From contig JANBPT010000032.1 in assembly GCA_027575765.1 (NCBI GenBank), positions 1-64,000 of the forward strand: a stretch of DNA of 64,000 nucleotides, read 5' to 3'. Below are positions 53,936 through 64,000 of this stretch, in pieces; position 1 is the stretch's first letter, and the number at the start of each line of letters is the position of its first letter. The position numbers and the translations under genes are program-made. The notes beneath the pieces are model-generated. The model was not told where the DNA came from. It saw only the letters and a program-made list of their open reading frames with translations, and did no database searches. Source of the DNA: Tieghemiomyces parasiticus. Its lineage: Eukaryota > Kickxellomycota > Dimargaritomycetes > Dimargaritales > Dimargaritaceae.

Positions 53936-55538
53936 GTTGCGAATCTGACGACGGTGGTGAAGAAGAGCGGTCGGAATCGGGCATGGAAATGAGGGCGATG
54001 AGGCGGACGCTATGATCACACCGGTCATAAAGGATACTCTGGGATCTCCATTCGGATGGCCATGAGCCTCCTACTTCCCTCTACAGCCTTACCTCGCGCG
54101 TGGAAGGATGGCACACAGAATAGTGGGGTCGGGCTTAGCCTCCCTAGATCCAGGGGGCCTACTGCATAGAGTGGGCCTCTGCGGGCTCCACCTAATACCG
54201 TGGCGCTCCTGACTACGTAGGCTGGCCGTTCAGCCAAGGTATTCCCTACTCCACTAGGTAGGTGACTGATGGGTATCAGTTCCCTTGTGGTCGCCAGGCC
54301 GTTAGTTAGTATGGCTACGCTACCACCCCTATAGGGACAGTAAACAAAGCAGGAGTGAAACAGAAATGATTGGTATTTATTTCCCGCGCCGCTTCATGGG
54401 CCGTAGGGTGGCGGATTAGTCGCTCACGTCCCAATCCTTGTTCATTGCTATTCACATTTTGGCGTACCGCTCGGGAATAGGGTCTCAGAACCCCATCCCC
54501 GCGCTGAATCCGCCACACTTAGGAGTAAAAGGGGGGCGGTTGTCCCGGCCAACCTGTAGAGGCGGGTGTAAGATTTTGAAACCCTGGGGGCGCCTCCGCC
54601 TCCGCCGTCAGCTGCAGCTTAAAATGGCGCCTTGACAACCTGTGTCTAGGAGTCAACCCCGCAAATTCAACTTGAGCATACGTTGAGCGCGGTGATCCCA
54701 CAGCATAAGAACTCTAGAGGGTTGGTTGGTAATTTAACCTTCGCCTTAGTCTTGACGCCGATTAGCTTGGCTTATGAGAGGGTGGGAAGGGGAGCCATCG
54801 TCATCCTACCAGTTCCCACTCACTAATGTCGATGCGACTCGTGCCGGATCGGCGGGCCACGGTGTAAAGACAACTGGGGGGGGCGGGGTTGTGGGGGCTT
54901 TAAACACTGTCGTGTTTCTCACTGGGGTGAGCCAAGCCCTGCATCTCGGCAGCGCAGGACGGCTTCTTCTATACGGTGGAGGGGCTAGCCTACATCTTCC
55001 CATCGCTTGAATGACTATGGACACCAATCCCCAGCATCTTAGCCAGCGGCCATAGAGTGGTGGGCAGAACGAACATGAGACCACCGCCTCGGCAAAGCTG
55101 TGCGCCTGGAACGGAGTCAAATATTGGCGTGCCCCGCATTACCCGCATATACATGGGGCTAATAGCGGGGAAGAAGTGGCGCCGTCCCTCCCGCACTATG
55201 CGGGCAGGAGTGACGGCTTCCTTGCCCTTCCTTCTCCCAACTGCGTATATACCGCACCTGCTCGACACTCCAACTCCACTCTCCCCCACCCTCTCGTCCA
55301 TCACTCCGATAGTAGGTGGTCTTCCCTGCCCGCGTCGGTAGTCGAGCAAACCTACCCCACGGCCTGGCCCCCCCCCTGGTATGTAGTGCATCTGCCTCTC
55401 CGGCCTCTATTAGACTTATCTACTCCCACCTTTTAGCATTTACTCCAACTTTCCCGGTCATCTACGCTTGTCCCCTTTCTACTGCTCGCCCAGTAGTGCA
55501 AGGTCGCACCCTCATCGCCCACGCGTGCTGCTGTGACC
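53936..55538. other. Intergenic, 1.6 kb
   Basis: Divergent promoter region of NAA10 and SEC1. A CT-rich block (about 55190-55500) with TATATA at 55246-55251 precedes SEC1. No gene seen. Confidence 0.55.
55246..55251 (+). promoter_or_regulatory. TATA-like box
   Basis: TATATA within the CT-rich region 293 bp before the SEC1 ATG. Confidence 0.3.
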
Positions 55539-58500
55539 ATGAGCCAAAACCAGTTAAAAGACTTGCTTAAACACAGTAAGTATGCAAAGACCACTGGGCA
55601 CGCGCCCACCGCCCCGGCTAAGCGCTGCCGAGGCGGCCAAGTGGCTCGGCCACCGGGCCTGCCCGCTTTGACGTCCGACCCGGTCCGCACTGGTGGGTAC
55701 TAATCTGCGGAACCCGTCTTTCGGCATGGGAGCGCGGACTGTACACCATGGCTCACCGCACCACCTGCAACTCCCTTCGTCGTCGAACCGCCTCCCTTTC
55801 CAGAAATCCTCGGCGCCATCAAGAAGGCGGACGGCACTTCATACGCGCCCAAGGTCATCGCCGTCGACGACCGTAGCCTCAGTCTCCTCAACTCTTGCGT
55901 AAGCAATTCCGAAATATGTACCGGAGGCATCTCGGCCATTGTCCACATCAATGAGCCGGCTCGCCCGGCCCCGGGGTCCGAGGTCATCTACTTTGTCACC
56001 CCAAACCCGCAGGTCGTCAACCGTATCTGTCAGGATTTCAGTCCGCGGGGGAAACCCGCTAGCAAAGGTGCCCCGTCCTCGTCCGGTCTGCCTTATGTCG
56101 CCTGTCACATCCTCTTCACTTACGAACTGGATGATGGCTTATTCCGCCAGCTCACGGCTACCATCCCAACCAACTCCCTGAAGACCCTCAGCGAACTCTA
56201 CGTCAACTTTCGCGTGTTTGAGCCGCTCGTTTTCCGCACCGAGAGTTCCCCACAGACCTTCTATAATTTGTTCTCGCCGCAGGTCCCGGAACGTGCCCCA
56301 ACCGAAATGGAACACATGGCCCGCCAGATGGTTTCGCTGTGCGCCTCGATGCACATTAGTCCACTGATCCGGTACCACCAACCCGACGTGGAATTCAACA
56401 CGTGCACCCTATCCCGCCAGCTGGCCATGCTGTTCCAGCTCGAGTTTGACAAGTTTCTGGCCAACCACAGCGACTTTGAGAAAACTACCGACGGCCAAAC
56501 GGTGTTTTTGATCCTTGACCGGACGGTGGACCTGTTCACCCCTTTCCTCCACGAGTTTACATATCAGGCCATGGCTAATGACCTGCTTGACATCCAAAAT
56601 GGCCGAGTGTACAAGTACGAAGCCGAGACAGGCCAGGGTAAGGTTGAGAAGGAGGCCATTCTGGATGAACGAGACGTGCTCTGGATGGAGTGCCGCCACA
56701 AACATATCGTCGACGTTAAAGAGATCCTGGACAAGCGGCAGGCGGAGCTCGAGAAGCAGAACCAGTTCATGACCAAGAAGAGGTAAGTACTCCCGATTTG
56801 GCCGGGGCGTTGTGACCTGTGGGGGGTCTCCGCGACAAATCTGGGCATAGTACATATTTTCAAATCGCAACTTCTTACCGTAAAACATGGCCCATCTTAT
56901 TTATCTACTCCCGCCCCTTACAGCGAGAAGACCAGCGTCAGCCACCTCCGGACGGTGGTTGGAAGTATGCGCGAATACGAAAAAGAACTGGGCATGTTTA
57001 CTGCGCATCATACTATGATCCACGATTGTTTCGTCAAGTTCGGCCAGGACCGCCTACCCGATCTGGCCAACCTCGAGCAGGTATGTCGTTTTCTGTTTGC
57101 GTGTATGGTCTCGCAAGCGCAGAGCTTGGTACTGGACTGCCTATTACAAGGCACTAATAGGTGCCTTTCCCAAAGTCATCGCACTTCTATTCTCACCTTC
57201 ATTCCCAAACCTTTCCTTACCCTTTTGCTTACCCGATCAGATCCTGGTTACGGGCAAGACCGCCGAAGGCGAGGTGATGCGCAACCTCGAGATGGAAATG
57301 TTCCCCCTGCTCGACGACCCTTCCATCAGGTTAGTACGCCCCACGTTTCTATACTTTGCCTTGGCCAGGCGGCTTCATTCCTTGCTTGTCTGAATCTTTA
57401 GCCACCCAAGACACACTAACATACCTTTACTGTTTATTGCCCAACTCCACTCGTCGCTAGCGCCATGGACAAGTTGCGGCTCCTGCTGCTTCACTTCACC
57501 GCCAAAAACGGGCAGATCAGTAGCCTCGACCGCCAGAAACTGCTGCAAATCGCCAACCTTGGTGCGAAACACCGAGCGGCGGTCGAGAACTTGACGGCAC
57601 TGGGGTTTCAGTTCGACAAGGCCCCACCGCCCTCCCAGCAGCCGGCAGAGGATAACTTGTTTGGTCGGCTCAAGCAGAGTTTCCGGGCGCGCACAGCAGC
57701 CGCCAACCCGCAGGACGAGGAGGCTTACAACTTGTCACGTTACGTCCCGCGTCTGAAGAAAGTCATCGAGGACCAGCTGTCTGGCCAGCTCGACAGCGCC
57801 GAGTACCCACTAGTCAAACCACCACGCGACCAGAGGGCCATGCAGTCGGCAGTACCCCGCAAGTCCCTTCGTACGGTCAAGGCGACCTGGGCCACCCCTT
57901 CTACACCGGGAGTGGCGACCGGGTCGGTGGGGGCTGGTATGAGTGGGTCCGATATGCGTCGACTACCTAGCCAGTCGACGGCGTCGGGTGGCCGTGTGGT
58001 AGTGTTCGTCGTGGGTGGTATCACCTACTCGGAGATGCGGTCCGTCTACGAACTCTCTTCGGCTTTCGGATGGGACGTGTTTCTGGGCAGCACCCACGTG
58101 TTTACCCCGCGCGAATTTCTCCACGAGCTGAGCCGCCTCGATGAGCAGTCCACGCAGGCCATTGCGCCCACCGGTGGAGGTACCCCTCAATCGGCGGCGG
58201 CGACAGCAGGCCCTCCCCCATCAACCCCCACGTCCCGTAAGGGGTTCTTTGCGTCGCGATTCGGCCACTCGCTGACTAAAGGCCGAGACCCGTCAGCTCC
58301 GCCAACCCGAGCGGATCAACCTGCGGCCTCCCCAGCCTCGTCGACCCACTCCTTGCCGCCCCATCTTAGCCACGACCGACGACAACCAGCTCCGCCGGCC
58401 ATGAACCGATATGCCTCCTCACCTGACGTCAACCAATCATCACCGTCTTCCGCCCCTAGTATACGAACCGCCGCCCAGCGATCACCCATGTCAGCCCGCC

Positions 58501-58985
58501 TGCCGCCCTCTTCGAACGACTACCGTCGTGGTCCAGCTAGCGGTAGCAGCAGCGAGCACGGATCGTCAGCGTCCCTGAACCAGAGTTTCGGTCGTATGAA
58601 CGTCCGGGATGACCTCTCCGGTCATGGTGGCGCCGACCCGGCTTATCAGTCCTACCAATCGACATACTCTAGTAACGGCGGCAGTGGGCGGAGTGACGGT
58701 CGTGGCTACCATGCGAAGGTGGGTCAGACCCCAGCTGGCCCCCATGAATCACCCTCGCCGTACGCGGGTCGTCAGGCTTCACCAGCCCGCCCCCAACATC
58801 ACCAACAGCCGTCATCATCAACCACATCCCTGTACCGCAGTTTGCCTGCGACCACTACACCCAACTCGTCATCCCCGTCCGCTCCGTCACGGCACACCCC
58901 TGCCGACGCAGCGTCCCTCCGCTCGAATCATCCTGTGCCGAGTATCGGCAATAAGAAGAGCGGCTTCCTCAACCGGTTTCGCTAG
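55539..58985 (+). CDS. SEC1: Sec1/Munc18-family exocytosis protein with long disordered tail
   Basis: Five exons: 55539-55575, 55804-56782, 56924-57080, 57241-57329 and 57461-58985, all in phase, giving 928 aa. Exon 1 is only 12 codons (MSQNQLKDLLKH). Sec1/Munc18 features appear in order: VIAVDDRSLSLLNSC, TNSLKTLSELYVNFRVFEPL, LILDRTVDLFTPFLHEFTYQ, ILDERDVLWMECRHKHI, LRLLLLHFTAKNG, YNLSRYVPRLKKVIEDQL, and FVVGGITYSEMRSVYELSSA followed by GSTHVFTPREFL. The family clasps the plasma-membrane syntaxin SNARE complex and drives vesicle fusion. Yeast Sec1 is 724 aa. Here about 275 residues (from about 651) are added, Ser/Pro/His-rich and disordered, ending in a basic NKKSGFLNRFR. AATAAA follows at 59080. 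Confidence 0.93.
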
Positions 58986-59079
58986 CCCCCGGGGCGCTGC
59001 TATCGTGGCGAAAGTTGGTGTGGTTTTTTTTTGGAGACAGTGTATCATGTGGGCTCGCCCTCCCCCCCTTTTTTGGATG

Positions 59080-59085
59080 AATAAA
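59080..59085 (+). terminator. Poly(A) signal
   Basis: AATAAA 95 bp after the SEC1 stop. Confidence 0.5.
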
Positions 59086-61877
59086 TCTGATGACTATTGT
59101 TTTGGCTAAGCGGACATTCGAAGCGTAAAAAAAAGAAGCATTCGCAGATGGCTGGGCCTGTCGCACTCTATACCTTTTGAAGATTAATCACCAACCCTCT
59201 CCCCCCAACGGGCCGTAAAATGACATGCCCAATGGCTTTAGGGTAGAACGGTAAGTGTATCTCTGCAGTTATCTCGGTCCCTTCCTTAACTAGCACCTAA
59301 TTGGCACCGGTGGCGTTGTTTTGTGGTGCAGACTTAGCATTAGGAGTTCGCTGTCGGCCAGCTTCATCTCCACGACTAACCTATTACAACCATCTTGGGA
59401 GTCAACAACTCTACGGATACCGCACATTCTATTTTTAACAAAAAATAACATTCGCCAAATAGACGAACCATGTGTAGTAGACAAAAACACTTGATTCAAT
59501 CTGGTTTTGTTTGACATTACAGAAACATACTGGTCAGTGCACTTGAAAAATATTTTTAGAATGGATGAATACCAACAGAAAGGAACATTGGGTCAATTTC
59601 CTTGATTGGAAGGGCACGTAGGTCTGTGAATAGTTTGTCGACTGAAGGCCCACAGTGTTCCCATGGAATACGGAGAGCGTGGCTTAATGGGGTCCCCTCG
59701 CAACCTCTCTCTCTCTTTAAATAATAGTATAGTAGGGTCAAAGTAGCCTACTATCAGTGTCAGGCGGCGGGAGTGGCTTGCCAAGAATATGGTTTGATCG
59801 TCATACGGTTACCTTGACCTAACGAGTGATCATTCACCTTCACTGCGCTGTACGTGAGGGCATCAAGAGGGTATGCGACCAACTTGTATACCAAAATATA
59901 AGGGGAACCAGCTTGGTAGAGATCATTACCGCATACTCGTCGTCGCACCCCTCGTTCTCTGTATGGTTCGGCCCCGACATGGCCAATTCTGAGACTACCT
60001 CAAGGTATGTGTGATGGGCGAAACCTGGCCTACATTTTCACACACAGACACTCACACATCGCTGCACCCATACACAAACATATCCGCTACCCTCCACCGA
60101 CCATATCGGGGTTACAGTCATTCAGGCTGAAAACCTCTTTGTTTCCCCAAGTGACTGTATAAAGTAGCGGAATTTGGACGACCGGCATAGCCATTCAGGT
60201 CCGCAAGGAAGATAAATAAATACATAGTTCTAGTGAATACTAGCAGTATGGCGGCCAACAGTTTTCGTTAGTCGATTTCTTTCCCTTTCCGTCGCACATG
60301 GGAGTTAAATGTCCTCCCACCCGTCATCCCTCCGTGAGACTGGAATGAGCGGGTAAATTCAGCCTTCCTGTGTGGCACCCTTGAGAATTTAAGTTGCTTA
60401 AATGAAACAACGTACCTGGCCATAAATAAAATAGATATCGCAATACTACCACTCTATTTTTACCCTCATCGTACAAGCCAACCATTGCTTCCCCCTTCTA
60501 AGTCCCCCCCTCTCCATTCCCCGAAGAGATAGATATGTCCGCCCGACAAGGCCATGTGGTGTTTGAGTAGGGAAGGGAGAAGGATGAATAATACCTACTA
60601 GATACCCTTCTTAGCGATAGCAAATAAACTTGGCTGCTTAGGTTCTGCTAGCTACAGTTCGGCAGGAAACTAATCAGCATCCTGAACTGTGCATGGCTGT
60701 TTTTCTAGTACCACAGAATATTAAGTTAAAAAAGAAAGGAAGAATGGGCTGGATAGTGGTGTACCTACTTCGGCTATACTGACGCAACTTGCGGTAAGCG
60801 CAACCGGTGTGAGGCATGGGGGTGGTTAGTGGTCATTGGTGCAAGGGGCTGGGAGGACCCTCTTCCCGTAAGCAGAGTGCTGGCGCGCAGTTTAGGGAAA
60901 GGGGACTAATAGCCGCCCGGGCAGTAATAATGACCACATTCCTGAATATGCATTTTTTTCGTTTCGGATGCGCTGGCCATGTAACTATCCCCTACCCACC
61001 TACGGCTGGGCGAAACCTCTCCCCCCCTCGATGACGGTTTAACATGTCGTCTTCGCTTTTGACACCAGGTCACTACGGGGAATGGGAGGCAGGAGAGATT
61101 CATGCTTTAAGGATACGTGGTGTACACACGCCACTTACCCTTGTGGGCATTCCCACACCCGCACGCCAGCTACCTTCCCTTATTGGGCAATGCTTGAAAC
61201 CCACTCCAACTTCGGCGGTGTATAGTAACCAAATGAGTTGGCTGGCTGGCCAATACTTGGGCGGATCCGAATGACCGTCATTTCCTTGTCGATCACGAGG
61301 ATGGACGAGAAAGAGAGATTCCCCGAACGTCATCGGCCCAGGGCTGGGCGAGGATAGCCTGCCTTAATCACCCGGTACCGGATGGGCCAATTGATATGAC
61401 GACCAGGACGGCGGCACCAATGATTTGACCATTTACAATGTTAATATCAAGTCGCTACAAGGCAAGCCAGATCGAAGTGAAGAGTGGACATACGTGCAAG
61501 ATGGAGGGCGGTCGAGTGCTGAGGATGATATCTTCGGCCCCGGCTCGATAGAGACGCCACCCATAATCACCGCCAACCGCTGGATGACCGGCCACGTCGT
61601 GCTCATGTTAAGCATCAGTGTGATAGACCCGTCGGGCTGTAGTTCTAGGGAAGGATGGACTGCAAAAAGAGCAGATAATCCGCTACGATCCATCATCTAC
61701 ATGGACTCTCAAGAAATCATAATCGAAGGGGAGGTCATTACAACCAGTTAGGAACGGTGTGATGTCCATAGTATCTTGCCCAAGCAGATGAAAGTCGATG
61801 GTAAAATCGGCAGTCCAGGATAGGTGGCGGGGCAGAGGCGCTGAAAATAAATCCATGACACGATGGGGCCAGGGGGA

Positions 61878-61891
61878 GGGGGGGGGGGGGG
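61878..61891 (+). repeat. Poly-G tract (14)
   Basis: Uninterrupted run of 14 G. Confidence 0.9.
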
Positions 61892-62554
61892 CAAACATAT
61901 CGGAGGCGGAGGGTTGTATCTGCTCAGGTGGCAGCATCACTGTCAGCACCCTCATCCTTTTTTTTCCATATTTTATCCGCTCTATCGCGGCCCTGTAGTG
62001 GGCTTCGTGAGATTCATTCCAGAAATATACGAACGGTGTTCCCGGAGAGCGTCACTGCGAAATGCCCAGCTTCCCTTTTAGCCATCGCCCCTTGCCTACC
62101 TGACTGGGTGGGTCGTATTACCACATCCCCTGCTTTCGAGCCGCGGGGCGGGGGAAAAGAAAGATACTACACCCCGGCAGAAACTAGCGAAACCGACGCT
62201 CCACATGCCGTGGCGAAATGGCTTGACGTAGACAGACACGTCGGCATTTGATAGCGGGCGGGGGAGAGGGAGACTAATGATGATCCGGCAAGGGGCCACA
62301 TCTTGAGCGCAGTGTGGGAGAAGTTCGCGTATATTTTTATCCCCCTTGGGGGATAATGGTGACGTCCCTTCCCCACTGCTCTAATCACCCATACATCCCC
62401 CGTCTGCGATTACCCGCAACACTTTATAAATACCCCTGTCTGCACACTCAGCCTGACATCTTCATTGACTCCATTCGATTTCACAACCCCGTGCTAGAAG
62501 TCTACGGCGCCTACCCCTTTCTCAGTTATTGCTTTCCCGGAAAAGTGAGGTCAC

Positions 62555-62561
62555 TATATAG
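62555..62561 (+). promoter_or_regulatory. TATA-like box
   Basis: TATATAG 144 bp before the ATG at 62699; a second element, TATAAATA, lies at 62425-62432. Confidence 0.4.
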
Positions 62562-62698
62562 CCCTGCCTCTGGCCCTCCCACTTCGTACCTATATTGACG
62601 ACGTTGTGCATTAACCAGGCTGCTTGAGCCGCCCAGCTTCTTTGAGTCTTTACTTCTGCAAGCTTCACACACAGACGCATTTCATCGCCTGTTTTACC

Positions 62699-64000
62699 AT
62701 GCGTACCGTTTCAACGTTTTACCTATCTGTTACAGCCCTGTTGGTCGCCACGCCTATACTCCAGGCGGCCCAACCCCCGACACTTACTGCGGCCCTCAGC
62801 GATTCACCATCCTCCGCTCCGACGGCCGACAGTACCGCTGGACCCACCTGGAACTACACCAGCGTCTTCCTCAGCTCTCCGCGAGCTAACCTCGCCACCG
62901 CCGCCACTTCCCGGTACGCCTTCTTCGCCGGTGGCGAGGACAAGGATAGCGAACCGCAACTGACGGTCGACATTTACGATAACGAGAGCGGGTCGTGGTC
63001 ACAAACCCAGTTGTCCAAAGCCCGGCGAACCATCACGGGGGGCTCGCTAGCCGACCGTTACGTCCTCTTCGCCGGTGGCCTCGAACTTGGCACAGGGGCC
63101 TTTAGTAGCGTGGTTGATATCTACGATACCCAGTCCCAGAAATGGCTCGACCCGGTTACCTTGTCAGTCCCGCGGGCTAACCTTGTGGCCCTCAATGTCA
63201 ACGATACATTGCTATTCATTGGTGGGCACGGCGACCGTAGCCAGGAAGCTGAGGCCCAGGGTGTGACGGGCGGGATGGTGCCATCCAATGTTATCGATAT
63301 GGTCAACCGCGACCTCAAATGGAGTTCGGCCGTGCTCGATAACTCTACCGCCCCACCCGCCCTGTCGTATAACCCGGCTGCCGGCGCTGCCTCCCAATCT
63401 AACACTGGGGTTGGCGTGTTGGCCGGCGGGTACTATTTTGATAACCCCACCGAGATTCGCCCTGTCCAACATGTTGATAATCGGACCTGGATCTTCACGG
63501 CCGATCGTGTCGAAGGCTTCACTAGGGAGAATATGCAGGCGATTGACGTAAACAGCAACACCCCTGCGGCCCCACGTACCGAAGGGGGGGAACAAGGGGA
63601 GGAGCAATCACAACGTGCCGATCTGTTCATCGCCGGACCTGCTCTCAACGAACCTGTCCTGGATGCAGCGGGCGCCCTCGTTGATAACAAGTTCATCTAC
63701 GCCGGCGGTCGCATTTCGCCGCAGAGTACTTTATCTAATGGTAATGGTAATTTGGCGGCGGGTAGCCCCTCCTCCGCCGGCGCCGCTGCCGCGCACAAGG
63801 GCTCTAACTTCGTCGACAAGGTGGCCATTCTCACCATCCCGAGCGACGCCGCTGATTCCTCCACCTGGGCCCAGACGGGCAATGGTGACTCCGCAAACCA
63901 GGAGGATCACCTCGTTCTCTCGGAAGCCCGATCCCAGATCGCCGTGGCGGTCGTCAGCGGTACCGGCCAAGGCAGCAGCAATGATGATAAGGCCCAGTAC
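62699..64000 (+). CDS. Secreted Kelch-repeat beta-propeller protein (5' part; runs off the window)
   Basis: The frame is open for 434 codons from the ATG to the window end with no stop. Residues 1-24 are a signal peptide (FYLSVTALLVATPILQA). Kelch-type units follow, with the GG pair, spaced aromatic residues and VDIYD strand: YAFFAGGEDK then VDIYDNESGSWS, YVLFAGGLEL then VDIYDTQSQKW, LLFIGGHGD, and later FIYAGGRIS. Several sites (NYTS, NDTL, NSTA, NRTW) fit N-glycosylation. Low-complexity Ser/Ala/Gly stretches separate later blades. Secreted Kelch propellers often bind partners or, in galactose-oxidase-like proteins, support catalysis, but the Cys-Tyr cofactor pair is not evident in the visible part. 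Function and C-terminus (anchor or not) are unknown. Confidence 0.8.
   Translation, partial: MRTVSTFYLSVTALLVATPILQAAQPPTLTAALSDSPSSAPTADSTAGPTWNYTSVFLSSPRANLATAATSRYAFFAGGEDKDSEPQLTVDIYDNESGSWSQTQLSKARRTITGGSLADRYVLFAGGLELGTGAFSSVVDIYDTQSQKWLDPVTLSVPRANLVALNVNDTLLFIGGHGDRSQEAEAQGVTGGMVPSNVIDMVNRDLKWSSAVLDNSTAPPALSYNPAAGAASQSNTGVGVLAGGYYFDNPTEIRPVQHVDNRTWIFTADRVEGFTRENMQAIDVNSNTPAAPRTEGGEQGEEQSQRADLFIAGPALNEPVLDAAGALVDNKFIYAGGRISPQSTLSNGNGNLAAGSPSSAGAAAAHKGSNFVDKVAILTIPSDAADSSTWAQTGNGDSANQEDHLVLSEARSQIAVAVVSGTGQGSSNDDKAQY

Larger units (their letters stand above)
58986..62698. other. Intergenic, 3.7 kb
   Basis: No gene can be fixed. Around 61430-61960 both strands stay open for 70-108 codons in several frames, which I read as stop-poor DNA rather than a gene. 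A 14-nt G run lies at 61878-61891. A 9-codon ATG frame ending in a GTATGT donor near 60004 has no matching downstream exon. Confidence 0.45.

Noticed and set aside
59980..60005. ATG frame of 9 codons ending in a GTATGT donor
   Set aside because: No downstream acceptor gives a sustained coding frame.
61425..61955. Overlapping open frames on both strands, including a possible short-intron membrane gene
   Set aside because: At least three frames stay open at once and the candidate intron is only 39 nt; none gives a recognisable protein.

Overview
The window is nuclear DNA from a fungus. It encodes a Zn(II)2Cys6 transcription factor, TIM21, Puf6/PUM3, BUD13, SMC6, a Trf4-type poly(A) polymerase, a WDR75/Utp17-like protein, NAA10, proteasome subunit alpha-1 and a Sec1 protein. 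Introns are spliceosomal, about 100-230 nt long, with GTAAGT-like donors. Gene order is typical of a compact but not dense eukaryotic genome. Several secreted proteins without a recognised family and long gene-poor stretches would suit an early-diverging (zygomycete-grade) fungus, but lineage is inference only.

Layout. 0.1-1.4 kb: a secreted protein with a beta-trefoil-like region (minus). 5.1-6.3 kb: a PLP-dependent cystathionine gamma-synthase-like enzyme (plus). 9.1-10.1 kb: a secreted Ser/Asp-rich protein. 10.8-17.7 kb: a housekeeping block with SMC6 (plus) converging on TIM21, then PUF6 (both minus). 17.7-28.7 kb: an 11-kb gene-poor stretch that ends in a 1.8-kb pyrimidine-rich, ATG-poor leader. 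28.7-30.4 kb: a Myb/SANT-like regulator. 33.0 kb: a small secreted protein. 34.5-36.3 kb: BUD13 overlapping at its 3' end a convergent multi-pass membrane gene that may be decaying. 36.9-39.0 kb: Trf4-type nucleotidyltransferase. 40.9-43.2 kb: Zn2Cys6 factor. 44.0-47.3 kb: WDR75-like WD40 protein. 48.9-49.8 kb: proteasome alpha-1. 51.3-52.6 kb: a secreted protein of unknown family. 52.9-53.9 kb: five-exon NAA10. 55.5-59.0 kb: five-exon SEC1 with a long disordered tail. 62.7 kb to the end: a secreted Kelch-repeat protein cut by the window edge.

Functional themes. Three genes serve ribosome or RNA biology (PUF6, WDR75/UTP17, Trf4-type polymerase) and BUD13 serves splicing. SMC6 is genome maintenance, TIM21 mitochondrial import, SEC1 exocytosis, and alpha-1 and NAA10 act in protein turnover and modification. 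Five genes encode proteins with N-terminal signal peptides, most with a TATA-like element about 125-150 bp before the ATG. No operons, CRISPR arrays, tRNA or rRNA genes were seen, and no intact transposon. No complete novel multi-gene system is evident. The most intriguing items are the unassigned secreted proteins, the interrupted membrane gene beside BUD13, the ATG-depleted leader and an ACGCAAAC cluster.
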